Positions 42,986 to 55,500 of a stretch of 64,000 bases of DNA are shown here, one piece after another. The position numbers and the translations under genes are program-made. The stretch's first letter is position 1. Every line of letters starts with the position of its first letter. Under the pieces are notes generated by a model, which saw only the letters and a program-made list of their open reading frames with translations, did no database searches and was not told where the DNA came from. Source of the DNA: Yponomeuta sedellus (Eukaryota; Arthropoda; Insecta; Lepidoptera; Yponomeutidae); assembly GCA_934045075.1 (NCBI GenBank), contig OW203741.1, positions 590,501 to 654,500 on the forward strand, read 5' to 3'.

Positions 42986-44533
42986 ATGACTACGGAAACT
43001 GTGGTCAGCTCTAGACCGGACCGTGAAATCACAAAGAAAGTGATCAAACCCGGCGACTACAATCTCGTCCCCTACGAAGATGCTCGTTGTAAAATCGTCC
43101 TAACCAACGTTCAATGTAAAGACGACGCTGGAGACTGCCCCATAGACCCTGAAAGCCGGGTCTTCAGTAAGAACTTCGATGGGAATGTCCTGATTGGAGA
43201 CCAAGACTGTTTTATTGACAGAGATTTCGAGCTCATTTTACAGCAAATGTGCAATGAAGAAGTGTGCGAGGCGAAAATTACATATAAAAACGGTGAAGGG
43301 AAGCTGGTCAAAGAGATATCATGCACCATAGAACTGCAAGATACCACTGAAGAGCAGTTAGTGAGTGATTGGGGCTGGGTGCGCCTGTATGAGGCCTCAC
43401 AGCATCACAAAGAGAAAGGAGTGGAACTGGTGAAGCAGAAGAGGATCACTGACGCCTTCAGGAGGTTCAACAGATCCTTGAAGATGCTAGTTGCTATAGA
43501 ACCTATAGATCCAGCCAAGGTGCCTAAGGAAACTGTTCAGGAGATGATTGATTTGAAGGTATGTGGTTTTATGCTGTTTCAGTATGTTTTTTAGACTAAC
43601 TCTGCGAGACTATTGACTTGGTCAAGAGGTAACTTTAAAAACCTATTTAAAGGCTAAAAATTCTACCCATGCCGGGATTCGAACCCGCGACCTCTGGCTA
43701 CCCGTGCCAGCGCTCTATCCAACTGAGCTAATGAGCGACTCACCTGCATCAGTGAAATTTCGAACCTCTTTACACTATTCTCTGTATTACGTTCAGGTAT
43801 CGAAATTTCACTGATGCCGGTGAGTCGCCCATTAGCTCAGTTGGATAGAGCGCTGGCACGGATAGCCAGAGGTCGCGGGTTCGAATCCCGGCATGGGTGG
43901 AATTTTTAGCCTCTAAATAGGTTTTTAAAATTACCTCTTGACCAAGTCAATAGTCTCGCAGAGTTAGTCTAAAAAACATACTGAAACAGCATAAAACCAC
44001 ATACCTTCAAAACGGGTAAGTACATTAAAAATAAAAATAGTAACAAGAGGTAACTGTGCAAGTTGCTCATTGATTAATGAAAAGAGCTAGCTGGAGTCCT
44101 TGGTTGCAGAGACAAACACAATTCTAAACATTTTATTTTAGAGCCATAAAACAGAAACGGACAGAAATATTTTTTTGTAAATATTTAAATAAGAAAAGTT
44201 ACAAGACATATCTTCACAAATCCAATATTATTGCAGGTAAAACTCTACAATAACCTGGCACACTGCCAGCTGCAGTATGATGAGTTTGAGCCCGCACTGC
44301 AACTCTGCAACAAGGCCCTCAAATACCAACCTGACAATGCTAAGGCACTCTACAGGCGCTGCCTTGCTTACACGGGCCTCCAGAGGTATGAAGAGGCCTG
44401 GAGTGACATCCAGGTGGTACTACAGCTGGACCCGAATGATAAAGCTGCACTGCAAAGGGCTAGTTTACTTAAGGCTAAAGTGGACAAGATAAAACAGAAC
44501 TACACTAGTGTTATAAAGAAAATGTTTGAGTGA
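42986..44533 (+). CDS. FKBP-like TPR co-chaperone (FKBPL/BDBT type)
   Basis: Two exons join in frame: 42986-43558 and 44237-44533, giving 289 residues. The N-terminal ~110 residues (start MTTETVVSSRPDREITKKVI) have the layout of a divergent FKBP-like domain. From about residue 130 there are TPR helices; exon 2 contains canonical repeats (YNNLAHCQLQYDEFEPALQL, then KALYRRCLAYTGLQRYEEAW). Such proteins bind HSP90 through the TPRs; Drosophila BDBT and vertebrate FKBPL share this layout and lack strong isomerase residues. ATG 42986 is chosen; the open frame further upstream has no ATG. Donor AAG|GTATGT, acceptor TTGCAG. The single intron contains a SINE whose inverted copy covers the end of exon 1. 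Alternative: a diverged FKBP6-like protein. Confidence 0.85.
43635..44043. mobile_element. palindromic tRNA-SINE insertion with captured host flank
   Basis: Bounded by CAAGAGGTAACT at 43623-43634 and 44044-44055. The left part is SINE in minus orientation, the right part SINE in plus orientation. The right part is followed by an inverted copy of about 80 bp of host sequence (exon 1 end, donor and first part of the intron), then a short SINE 3' tail (CATTAAAAATAAAAATAG). Left arm 43552-43762 and right arm 43801-44011 are both 211 bp with only a few mismatches and no gaps; the loop is 38 nt. Confidence 0.9.
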
Positions 44534-46572
44534 AGTGATAGGCAAAGAAATTGTGGTGTGATAGTTTTTGTTATGAGAACTTGTAATTACTGTCAAGGTA
44601 AATGCTGTGCTGTTGCAGTTAAGTATCTTATTAGAGAGTATCTCGTTCAAAATGTTACTGCACGCATATTAAATTTATAAGTGTGCATTTAGTATAAATA
44701 AATAATATTTGTAAATATTGAACGTGAATACAGAATTATATAAATATTTTAATAAAAGCCACTTTGGTAATAGTTTTAGACATAAATTACGCTCAAATAG
44801 CACTTTTATAGAATTCAATAGCATTACCTAACACTAGCAATAAAATAATTTTTATTGCGTTTTAAGACATGGTAATAAAGATCAGTTTCCTGCACCTTAA
44901 CAAAGCAATAAACTTTGCTGTCATTGTAAAGTAGCTCCTCAATTTGGTGATTCAAACTTTATTGGCGGAACTTGTTTCCATTGCTTCTTAATTTCAATGC
45001 ATTTATTTCTGACTTTGTTTATTTACAAATTGTGCAATGTTTTTAGTAACGTCACATAGAGTATGACAAAGAGTCCGGCTCCCAGTCCCAACAGTAGAGA
45101 AACAAGCTTGATTAGAAGTGAAACGGGGCAAGGGCATACACATGATATGCTTCTATCAAGCCTTTGGAGAACTCCAACCAATTCAAAAATCGTGAGAATT
45201 TAATTAAACTTTTATCAGTTTTTCTTCATACCTTATTATCTGTCTGTACTTACTTATAACAGTAACATCACTGTTTACTGCCAGACAACTCGTAGAATCA
45301 GTGGTCTAGATATGTACATTTTTGGAGAACCTATTCTTGAAGTTCAGGTGCTTTATGGAGAGCTTTTGAAGTTTCTCTGCAAAAGAAAAGGAATAGGTAA
45401 AATGAAGAGATCATCAATATCATATCTGTGTAATTTCTTTTTTTATGTAAAAAATATATAAAGTGCTTGAAATTGACAAAACTCGCTAAAAAAAGGAGAA
45501 AAAATCTACCTCTATGGATCATTTCCGAGAACGAAGTCGTGGGCAATAATTAGTATTTTAAAATATTATTGATCATATTGCATTAAAATCGATTGGAGAA
45601 CCGTCCCTCAGCACCCACCATTAGAACATAAGGGCATTTTATCTTCATTCATACACTAATATTCGACATGACGACATTGGCCGGACAATGGAAGTGTGAC
45701 ATCATATCGTGACCTTACACACGAGTGCCTACATACAATACACACTAGCCTGGTGACCTCCAGCCCACTACCTCTGGTATGCCCATGTAGATCACTATTG
45801 GCCATACCATGACCTTATTTACAGTTTACGGTATACCTACACTGGTGACCTATGGTTGTAAGGCAACAGTACTGGCTAATGGATCACGATAAGGCAAACA
45901 AGTTGGAGTGGAATTTTATAGTTGCCTTCCTAGCGCCGCACGCAGCACATATGCACGCGAGTTCTCGGTCGAGTCGGCTGCGCCTACGCGACGCGACTTT
46001 CTGGAGAAAACGATCTTCTACTAATGTATTGTATTAGACCGTGAAACAGTGGATTTACAAGTCCGTTTCTATACGATATGCCAAGTAAGTATTGTGTTTT
46101 TGATTGCGTAGTTTTTACAGTCTAGGATTAATGTATTGTTTACCAGTTTGCAAGTTTTAAACTAATTTTAGACAGTTATGTCAGTGCCGTGATTCAAACA
46201 AGTTAAGTGATGCAAGGTAAACTTGTTACCGGTGAGGCGTGACTTGTGAAATGCGTGTCCTAAGGGGAGGGTTTTGGCTGACTTTACTGTCTCTACGGCT
46301 CCTGAATGTCTGGCTACTCCCTAAGTTGTGCGTCGTGATAAAGTTTGCCCAGATAAAAAACTGCAATATATTGTTAACGACTAATTAGAATTACAAATAG
46401 GTCACTCAGCTCTATAATCAGGGAAGTAAAACCTCCATCGATTACAAGCTTTAAAATTTACTCAGTTTTGCGCATACGTTTAGTCATACGTAACATTCAC
46501 ACTGTCCGTGCAGCAAAGCTTCCAGAGACCATCCCAATAACTTCAACCTGTCTTCTCGAATTTCCAGCCAAG
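44534..46572. other. intergenic between FKBP-like gene and atlastin
   Basis: Holds the 3' UTR of the FKBP-like gene and the probable atlastin promoter. A donor-like GCCAA|GTAAGT at 46084/46085 and the acceptor TTTCCAG before the atlastin ATG could bound a 5' UTR intron. No other gene seen. Confidence 0.5.
44751..44756 (+). terminator. candidate polyadenylation signal, FKBP-like gene
   Basis: AATAAA about 220 bp after the stop codon at 44531-44533. Confidence 0.5.
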
Positions 46573-49500
46573 ATGGAGTCCCTAGATTCTGGGCACGGTG
46601 TGCAAGTGGTGGCCCCGGGGCCGGAGCACACGTTCCTGCTGGACGAGGAGGCGCTCGCGGCGCTGCTGCTGCGCGAGGACGTGCGCGAGCGCAGCGTGGT
46701 GGTCGTCTCCGTCGCCGGCGCCTTCCGCAAGGGGAAGAGCTTCCTGCTCGACTTCTTCCTGCGCTACATGCACCACAAGGTGGGTGTCCACACGCGCGCA
46801 GTAGCCGCAGTACTTGCGCAAGGGGAAGAGCTTCCTGCTCGACTTCTTCCTGCGCTACATGCACCACAAGGTGGGTGTCCACACGCGCGCAGTAGCCGCA
46901 GTACTTGCGCAAGGGGAAGAGCTTCCTGCTCGACTTCTTCCTGCGCTACATGCACCACAAGGTGGGTGTCCACACGCGCGCAGTAGCCGCAGTACTTGCG
47001 CAAGGGGAAGAGCTTCCTGCTCGACTTCTTCCTGCGCTACATGCACCACAAGGTGGGTGTCCACACGCGCGCATTGGCCGCAGTGCTTGCGCAAGGGGAA
47101 GAGCTTCCTGCTCGACTTCTTCCTGCGCTACATGCACCACAAGGTGGGTGTCCACACGCGCGCAGTTGCCGCAGTACTTGCGCAAGGGGAAGAGCTTCCT
47201 GCTCGACTTCTTCCTGCGCTACATGCACCACAAGGTGGGTGTCCACACGCGCGCATTGGCCGCAGTGCTTGCGCAAGGGGAAGAGCTTCCTGCTCGACTT
47301 CTTCCTGCGCTACATGCACCACAAGGTGGGTGTCCACACGCGCGCAGTAGCCGCAGTACTTGCGCAAGGGGAAGAGCTTCCTGCTCGACTTCTTCCTGCG
47401 CTACATGCACCACAAGGTGGGTGTCCACACGCGCGCAGTAGCCGCAGTACTTGCGCAAGGGGAAGAGCTTCCTGCTCGACTTCTTCCTGCGCTACATGCA
47501 CCACAAGGTGGGTGTCCACACGCGCGCAGTAGCCGCAGTACTTCCGCAAGAGGAAGAGCTTCCTGCTCGACTTCTTCCTGCGCTACATGCACCACAAGGT
47601 GGGTGTCCACACGCGCGCAGTAGCGGTAGTACTTGCGCAAGGGGAAGAGCTTCCTGCTCGACTTCTTCCTGCGCTACATGCACCACAAGGTGGGTGTCCA
47701 CACGCGCGCAGTAAGCGCAGTACTTGCGCAAGGGGAAGAGCTTCCTGCTCGACTTCTTCCTGCGCTACATGCACCACAAGGTGGGTGTCCACACGCGCGC
47801 ATTGGCCGCAGTACTTGCGCAAGGGGAAGAGCTTCCTGCACGACTTCTTCCTGCGCTACATGCACCACAAGGTGGGTGTCCACACGCGCGCAGTAGCCGC
47901 AGTACTTGCGCAAGGGGAAGAGCTTCCTGCTCGACTTCTTCCTGCGCTACATGCACCACAAGGTGGGTGTCCACACGCGCGCAGTTGCCGCAGTACTTGC
48001 GCAAGGGGAAGAGCTTCCTGCTCGACTTCTTCCTGCGCTACATGCACCACAAGGTGGGTGTCCACACGCGCGCAGTAGCCGCAGTACTTGCGCAAGGGGA
48101 AGAGCTTCCTGCTCGACTTCTTCCTGCGCTACATGCACCACAAGGTGGGTGTCCACACGCGCGCATTGGCCGCAGTACTTGCGCAAGGGGAAGAGCTTCC
48201 TGCTCGACTTCTTCCTGCGCTACATGCACCACAAGGTGGGTGTCCACACGCGCGCAGTAGCCGCAGTACTTGCGCAAGGGGAAGAGCTTCCTGCTCGACT
48301 TCTTCCTGCGCTACATGCACCACAAGGTGGGTGTCCACACACGCGCAGTAGCCGCAAAACTTGCACAAGGGGAAGAGCTTCCTGCTCGACTTCTTCCTGC
48401 GCTACATGCACCACAAGGTGGGTGTCCACACGCGCGCAGTAGCCGCAGTACTTGCGCAAGGGGAAGAGCTTCCTGCTCGACTTCTTCCTGCGCTACATGC
48501 ACCACAAGGTGGGTGTCCACACGCGCGCAGTTGCCGCAGTACTTGCGCAAGGGGAAGAGCTTCCTGCTCGACTTCTTCCTGCGCTACATGCACCACAAGG
48601 TGGGTGTCCACACGCGCGCAGTAGCCGCAGTACTTGCGCAAGGGGAAGAGCTTCCTGCTCGACTTCTTCCTGCGCTACATGCACCACAAGGTGGGTGTCC
48701 ACACGCGCGCATTGGCCGCAGTACTTGCGCAAGGGGAAGAGCTTCCTGCTCGACTTCTTCCTGCGCTACATGCACCACAAGGTGGGTGTCCACACGCGCG
48801 CAGTAGCCGCAGTACTTGCGCAAGGGGAAGAGCTTCCTGCTCGACTTCTTCCTGCGCTACATGCACCACAAGGTGGGTGTCCACACACGCGCAGTAGCCG
48901 CAAAACTTGCACAAGGGGAAGAGCTTCCTGCTCGACTTCTTCCTGCGCTACATGCACCACAAGGTGGGTGTCCACACGCGCGCAGTAGCCGCAGTACTTG
49001 CGCAAGGGGAAGAGCTTCCTGCTCGACTTCTTCCTGCGCTACATGCACCACAAGGTGGGTGTCCACACGCGCGCAGTAGCCGCAGTACTTGCGCAAGGGG
49101 AAGAGCTTCCTGCTCGACTTCTTCCTGCGCTACATGAACCTTAAATGCCAGAAAAATATTTTCTTGCCGTACATTTGTACAATTTACCTTAGTCGGTGTG
49201 TATTTCATGTTTATGATGTCCTTTCCTGGTTACCATAGCACAGGCTATTCTAGTTTGGGACCAGGATACGTAATGGTGTTGTGTGAATGTTATTGGTATT
49301 ATTTATTTTAATTCTTCATTGCACTAATTACATGAGTAACTGTACAAGGGCGTGCTTAATGCAAGAAGCATTCTCTTCCAGCAAATCTTTGGTGACTATT
49401 TCAGTTGATAGCGGATCAACCCAAACATTTTCGTAGTAGATACTCGTAACTGTAACGAAGGACAGTTTAAATAAAATACTCGTATATATTCACTGTAAAA

Positions 49501-52500
49501 TCAAAATGTTTACTTGATAAACGTTATAGTTTGTTTTAGTAAATTAACGTGAACGTAGAGTGCAAAGTTCAACGCACGTACCTACTGTATCTCTCTCTAC
49601 ACTACCAAAGGCATATTCATTGTTTGCGAGCCACAACAAGTACAATGACCCCTTTAAGCCAAGTGAAAAATCACTTCCTATTTCCCCAGTACACGCTTTG
49701 CGAGGGGGGCGGCGACTGGCTTGGGCCGGAGAACGAGCCGCTGAAGGGATTCCCGTGGCGCGGGGGCTCCGAACGAGACACTACAGGCCTACTACTCTGG
49801 TCCCAACCCTTCAAGGCCACGCTGGATAACGGAGAGAAGGTATTGTTGCCGCGGCTTCTCCGCTCCTCATTCGGGAGGTCGTGAGTCAAAATCCCGGCAT
49901 CTACCAATGACTTTTTCTAAGTTACTTACAATGATTATCTGTCTATCTACATTTGTGGAGTTATAGTAGTAATACCACTCGCTAATTGTGAAGAAAGCAT
50001 TGCGAGGAAACTCTAGTGTCTTAGGTATTTACCTACCTTAGCGCTTGCTGTATTCATGGGCCCAACTATGAGGCTAAGTTCGGAAATCTTATGTCTAACT
50101 AACTACTGGCTTACTGCTGGTTGTCTTAGGGCGAGATAAATAGTCGCTTCTAAGAACGAGTCTTAGCGAAAGCACTTGCTTAAGAATCGATTTGTCTATC
50201 ATAGACAGTACTTTGGCACTCTCTAAGTCGCGAAACCCAGACTAATTCTTAGCATTGGCCTAAGAACATGCTTAGCTAAGCAAACGTCTATTTTAGTAAC
50301 GCATTGATACTTAGCTAAGTTAGCCAGAAGTAATGCTTAGGGAAGCATAAGTACGGACTTGGGCTAAGCAACGACTATTTATCTCGCCCTTAGTCTTTCA
50401 CGGCCAAGCTGGAGAGCGGAGGGAAAGTATTAATTCAAATCTATTTATTACAACGTAAATAATTTAGATTCTGTTTGCAATATACAATGTAAAATGTAAA
50501 CCGCTGCCCTCGGGCCGTATCGTAGTGGAAAAAAGGCAGTGGGAAGAAAACCTCCACTGTGACCATCTTTTCTAAAGTCATCTTAAACTAAATACATCAG
50601 TTGCCACCTATAATAAGATTACATGATTGCCATCAATAAATTTAAATGTCTTATAAAAGTAGAAAATCATAAGTACTGCGCGGTATTGTGCGATACTCGG
50701 GGATAAGTAAGACTACTCTGCTTATGGCAGATGCGTATACAAAATTTGTTTCTGCAACAACGAAAGCATAATTTCTGATATTAACCAACGAAACTTAATT
50801 CACAGGTGGTGGTTCTCCTGATGGACACGCAAGGGACGTTCGACAGCGAGTCCACGGTGCGAGACTGCGCCACCGTGTTCGCTCTCTCCACCATGCTGTC
50901 CTCCGTACAGATCTATAACCTCTCACAGAACATCGAGGAGGATGATCTGCAGCATCTACAGGTAGGGTCGGCACTTCAGAGACATTTAATTTGGGAATCT
51001 ACTGAAGAATCATGTTAATATTTTTGTCATATTCCACGACTGTTATGAATGTAAAAGTAAATTTGGATTTAGTGTGCTAACCCTGTATCCAGTATACCCC
51101 ACTACCCAGTGTTCATGTGCTGATTAAACCGGGTCGAACTTTTCTGTAGTTGCGTAGTCGGCTATATTAGTCAGGGCAATCAGAATTCCTAACTTTGGAC
51201 AACGTTGACAATTTACAGTGGCAACAATATACTGTTGACAACACTTCAATGTAGTTAAATCTTAACATTTCAAGAAAATGCATCTTAGGATAGCTAAGTA
51301 ACAATTTTGTACAAAAAACTTGGGTAGACTTTTTGAACTTTCAGTGGGACGTAATTGAAAATTGAAGATACTTTATTGCACAATAAAACATTTGTATGTA
51401 CATAGGTAAGCTTTAAAATAAGTAACAAGTAAGCTGGTTCCAGCTAACGTTTGGTGATGGGTATAGTGCCAGATGAGATTTATTGGAACAATATTGTTAC
51501 GGGCTAGGGTTCTAGATTTGGATGTAAAACGCCAATGACAACTTCTTAGGATTTATTCACCCAGGGTCTGGTATGCAGGTCTTCACGACACGAAGTCCAC
51601 ACGTAGATTCCAATCGCAGGTCCAATCGAAGTCCAATAGTATCGCTGAGGTCGTAGGTTATCGCTCGTATCGCAGGTATGTTCGCTCGAAGTTCACTCTT
51701 CGCTATTCTAAACGGAACTGACAGCGCGCCGCGGCGACCGCTATTTATATCCGCCGGCAAGGGTTCTAGAACATTCAAGTACGTACCTACACTCGGTGCA
51801 CGCGGCAACGACTCTAGAACAAAGTCCTTGTCAAAGTGATTTGAACCTTATACTAGTGGATATACGAGTCACTATTGCTTGCAGCGTTTTATTGTTTACT
51901 AAAACGCAGCATGCGGCGACTATTCGATAGGCTTCCAGAAGGCTCTATTCTAGATAGTTCGGGATAGGACCGCGACAATATTAAGACTAGGATGTAAATT
52001 CAAAATCAAAAGTTTTTTTGGACGTACAGAATTTACCTTCTGTTGTCAATGTAAACTGTAAGCCGCTACCTTCGGGCCCTAGTGTAGTGGAGAAAAAGGC
52101 AACGGAAGAAAAAACTCCAGTGTGACCATGTTTTCTCAAATCATCTTAAACCCAATCAGTTGCTACTTATATAATTTTAAGCTATTTTGTAAATAGCAAT
52201 AAAATTATTTTTATACTTCTTCTTATTCTATATATAGATAGGCTGCATTATATTTCAATCAATCAATCAATCAATCTGTTTATTGCTTCATGTGGTACAT
52301 ACAATAGTTGTTAAATAATAAGGTAGATCCATAACATGAGCCCTGCAAGGGCACTGCAATTTTACAACAAGAAACTTAAAATTAACATTAACTTAAACAT
52401 CTTAAATTTATTTTTAAATAAATTTCTCCCCTAGAAGAAGAATATTATTCATCTTGTCACCTCCCACATCTCTTTCCAGCTGTTCACGGACTACGGCCGG

Positions 52501-55500
52501 CTGGCGGCGGCGGGGGGGCGCGGGGGGAAGCCCTTCCAGCGGCTGCAGCTGCTGGTGCGGGACTGGAGCGTGCCCTACGAGTACCCCTATGGCGCGGGGG
52601 GCGGGGAACGACTGCTGGAGAAGCGGCTGCAGGTAACACCGCAGATTAGCACGACTGGCGCTTGTTTTGGGATTCACCGTCCGTTAGTTACGTTCATAAT
52701 CAGTTCCAAGCCCAAATACTACTACTCTACTTTGGTAAGTGCATTAGGAGTGGGTCGTTGTCCGATTTTTCGACGACGAAACGCAACCGTTTTTTCTGGA
52801 ACGAAAACAGGTCCTCGAAACGGTCCTCGTTCGCAACTGGTTTCATTGTATGCGAACGAGCAAGGCGCAGAGGACGGTCAAACGAGTGCGAACGAGACGA
52901 AATCACGAAACATCGGAAAAAATAAGTTATTTTACACGATATTCGACTGTATACTCATAGACATAAAGATTACTTTATTGTATCACAGACTAAAACGAAC
53001 GGAACGAGCAAGGAGCCGACGACGACGTCGCAATGATCTCATTACGTTCTAGGCTCTATTAATATAGCACTAAAGGACATATCCGCGTCAAACAATCTAA
53101 GGACTGGTCTCGCGACGAACAAACGCTGGCACTGCTTTAGAATGAAACGTAAAACGGTCCTATCGTCGCGGAACACAAAACGGTCTTATAAAACGGTTCG
53201 TCTTTGCAACGATCACGCCTAAAGTGCATAGTGACGTTTGCAGATGTTGAAAAATCATTATGTATGTATTAACTTAGCAACCGCAACATCGAAGGCCTTA
53301 GCATGACTGTTGTTTGCTTTAGCATTCGGAATCAGTTACTCACGATCGTAAAACATCAAAGGCCCCATTAGATAGTGACGCAAGCAGATGGCCTGGCTGT
53401 AGAAAAAAAAACTCATAAGAATTGAAAATCTCCCACAAAATTCAACATAAATCATATGGCTCAGGTAGGTTGACATCATGGTACCCTCAGTTTGAATAGG
53501 AGATTATTTCGCATTATTAAGTCCACTGCGGGCGAGGCAACGTTGGGTAACAACAACATTCCATGAGAATTAATAATAATAATAAAAATAGTTTAATTTA
53601 AAATAAAGTTATGTCTGTGTCGAGGAAGTTGGGTAGGATACGCTCGCTCCTAGCATATCCATAAAGATGAAAACTTTCCCAGAATCCCTCTTTATAAAAA
53701 CCGACTCCCCCACCTTCAGGTTCACGAAGGCCAGCATGAGCAGCTGCAGTCGCTGCGGAGACACGTGGCGTCATGCTTCGAGGAGCTGGCCTGCTTCCTC
53801 ATGCCACACCCTGGGATGAAAGTGGCTACCAGCGCTGAATTCAACGGGAAGCTCGCTGGTGAGATATCTTGACGTTAGGTCGCTAAGCCATGTCAGAGGC
53901 CTTATGGGCGGCTTGTTAACTTCTGACAATAAAGCCCGCCACTGTCTTACAATCCTCCACCAACCCGGCCTTGGCCCCCGTGGTGGAGTACGGCCTAACC
54001 TACTGCGATGCAGGAAGAGACCCGTGACACAGCAGTGGGGACATACAAGGGTTGATAACGATACGATACGATAACGAAGCGGATTCTCTATTCATTTGAA
54101 TGTTCCAATGCTGAATTCAGTCTTCAGTAAAACGCCCTTCTAATCGCGCACCTGCTTGTGCGCGATTATAAGGGCAGAATGTCTTGTCCTCTTCCTCTCT
54201 AGAATGTCTTGTCTACACACCACTGTTAAAAATGGCATTTGTGCATAGTCCTATAACAAATCTCAATTTTTTATTCTGGTACCCTCTCCGACTAGCGAAT
54301 ATTGGCCAACAAATTCAAATAATTTTATTTCAACGTAAAGAATTTACATTCTGTTTGCTGAATGTCAATGTAAAATGTAAGCCGCCGCCTTCGGGCCGTA
54401 TTGTAGTGGAGAAAAAGGCAGCGGAAAAAAAACTCCACTCTGACCATCTTTTCTCAAATCTTCTTAAAACCAAATACATCAGTTGCCATTATGTAAACCT
54501 AATAAGATTTCATGATTGCCATTAACAACCCTAAATGCCAAAGCATTAGTCAAATGTCTCACAATAATAGGGGAAAACATAAGTGCTGCGGCCATACACA
54601 CGAACAGCACTCGTTACACCTCTGCATATTTCTCTCTCTCTCTCGCAGGACGCAATAGTCCGGTAGACTGGCTACTGCAGTCTACCCCCGCAGGTTTCTC
54701 AACCAGCAATTCTTCTTTCGCGTATAGTGCCGACGAGTTTTCACTTTCATAATAAATTAACGGATTTTAAATGAGTGTGTGCCGAGCACACATGTCAACT
54801 CTGTGCGCGCACTACAAACTCCAATATTCCTGCATCGCGCAATCAAAGTGACTAACAACAGTCGGACCGGCCGTTCTCAGGCATACGATCTGCCTGAAGG
54901 GAAATTTCTCTATAAAGTGGAAGAGCACGATCACCCGTTCTTCTCTATAAGTGCTTGAAGACGTGCCCCAAACGTACAACTTTTCTCCTCTGATAGTATG
55001 CCAAAACTTGGTTCGTCGCTGATTATAGGGAATAATTTGACGATGTTTACATGTTTGTGATGTCGCTGTTTCTCTGGTACCCACCACACAGGGTATCCTA
55101 GTGTGGGGCTAGAAGCAATGTATGTGCCTGTATGTAAGTGTTATTTAAAAGAAGGAAGTAACGTTTGTTTGGTATATCAATGGTTCACATATATTTAGTA
55201 TGCAAGTCAAGTAAGAGTCTCCTCCGTTTGCAGACATAGATCCGGAGTTCAAGCTGCAATTGAAGCAATTGGTGCCGATGTTGCTGGCGCCTCAAAACCT
55301 GGTGCCGAAGCTCATCAACGGCCAGAAAGTCAAGGCCAAGGACCTGGTCCAGTACTTCAAGGCCTACATGAAGGTCTTCAGCGAGAGCGAGCTGCCGGAG
55401 CCCAAGACTATTTTGATGGTAAGTTGTTAAATTATTTTGTAGTCGAAGTTGAAGGGTGACGTTGGCGCCAAGAATGCTTAGTACCTAACTGTAATATTTG

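Noticed and set aside
43825..43902. Functional tRNA gene
   Set aside because: A near-complete cloverleaf is visible, but the loop ACGGATA lacks U33, the would-be Ser anticodon comes without a long variable arm, and the sequence is joined to a shared SINE body.
46726..49137. CRISPR-like array
   Set aside because: Unit is a contiguous exon/intron duplication without unique spacers, in an animal intron.
46468..49208. Dozens of 79-178-codon frames on both strands
   Set aside because: They arise from the 91-bp repeat cycling through three frames; only the first 69 codons from 46573 belong to a recognised protein.
51557..51808. 83-codon minus frame
   Set aside because: Lies wholly inside the solo LTR and shows no domain.
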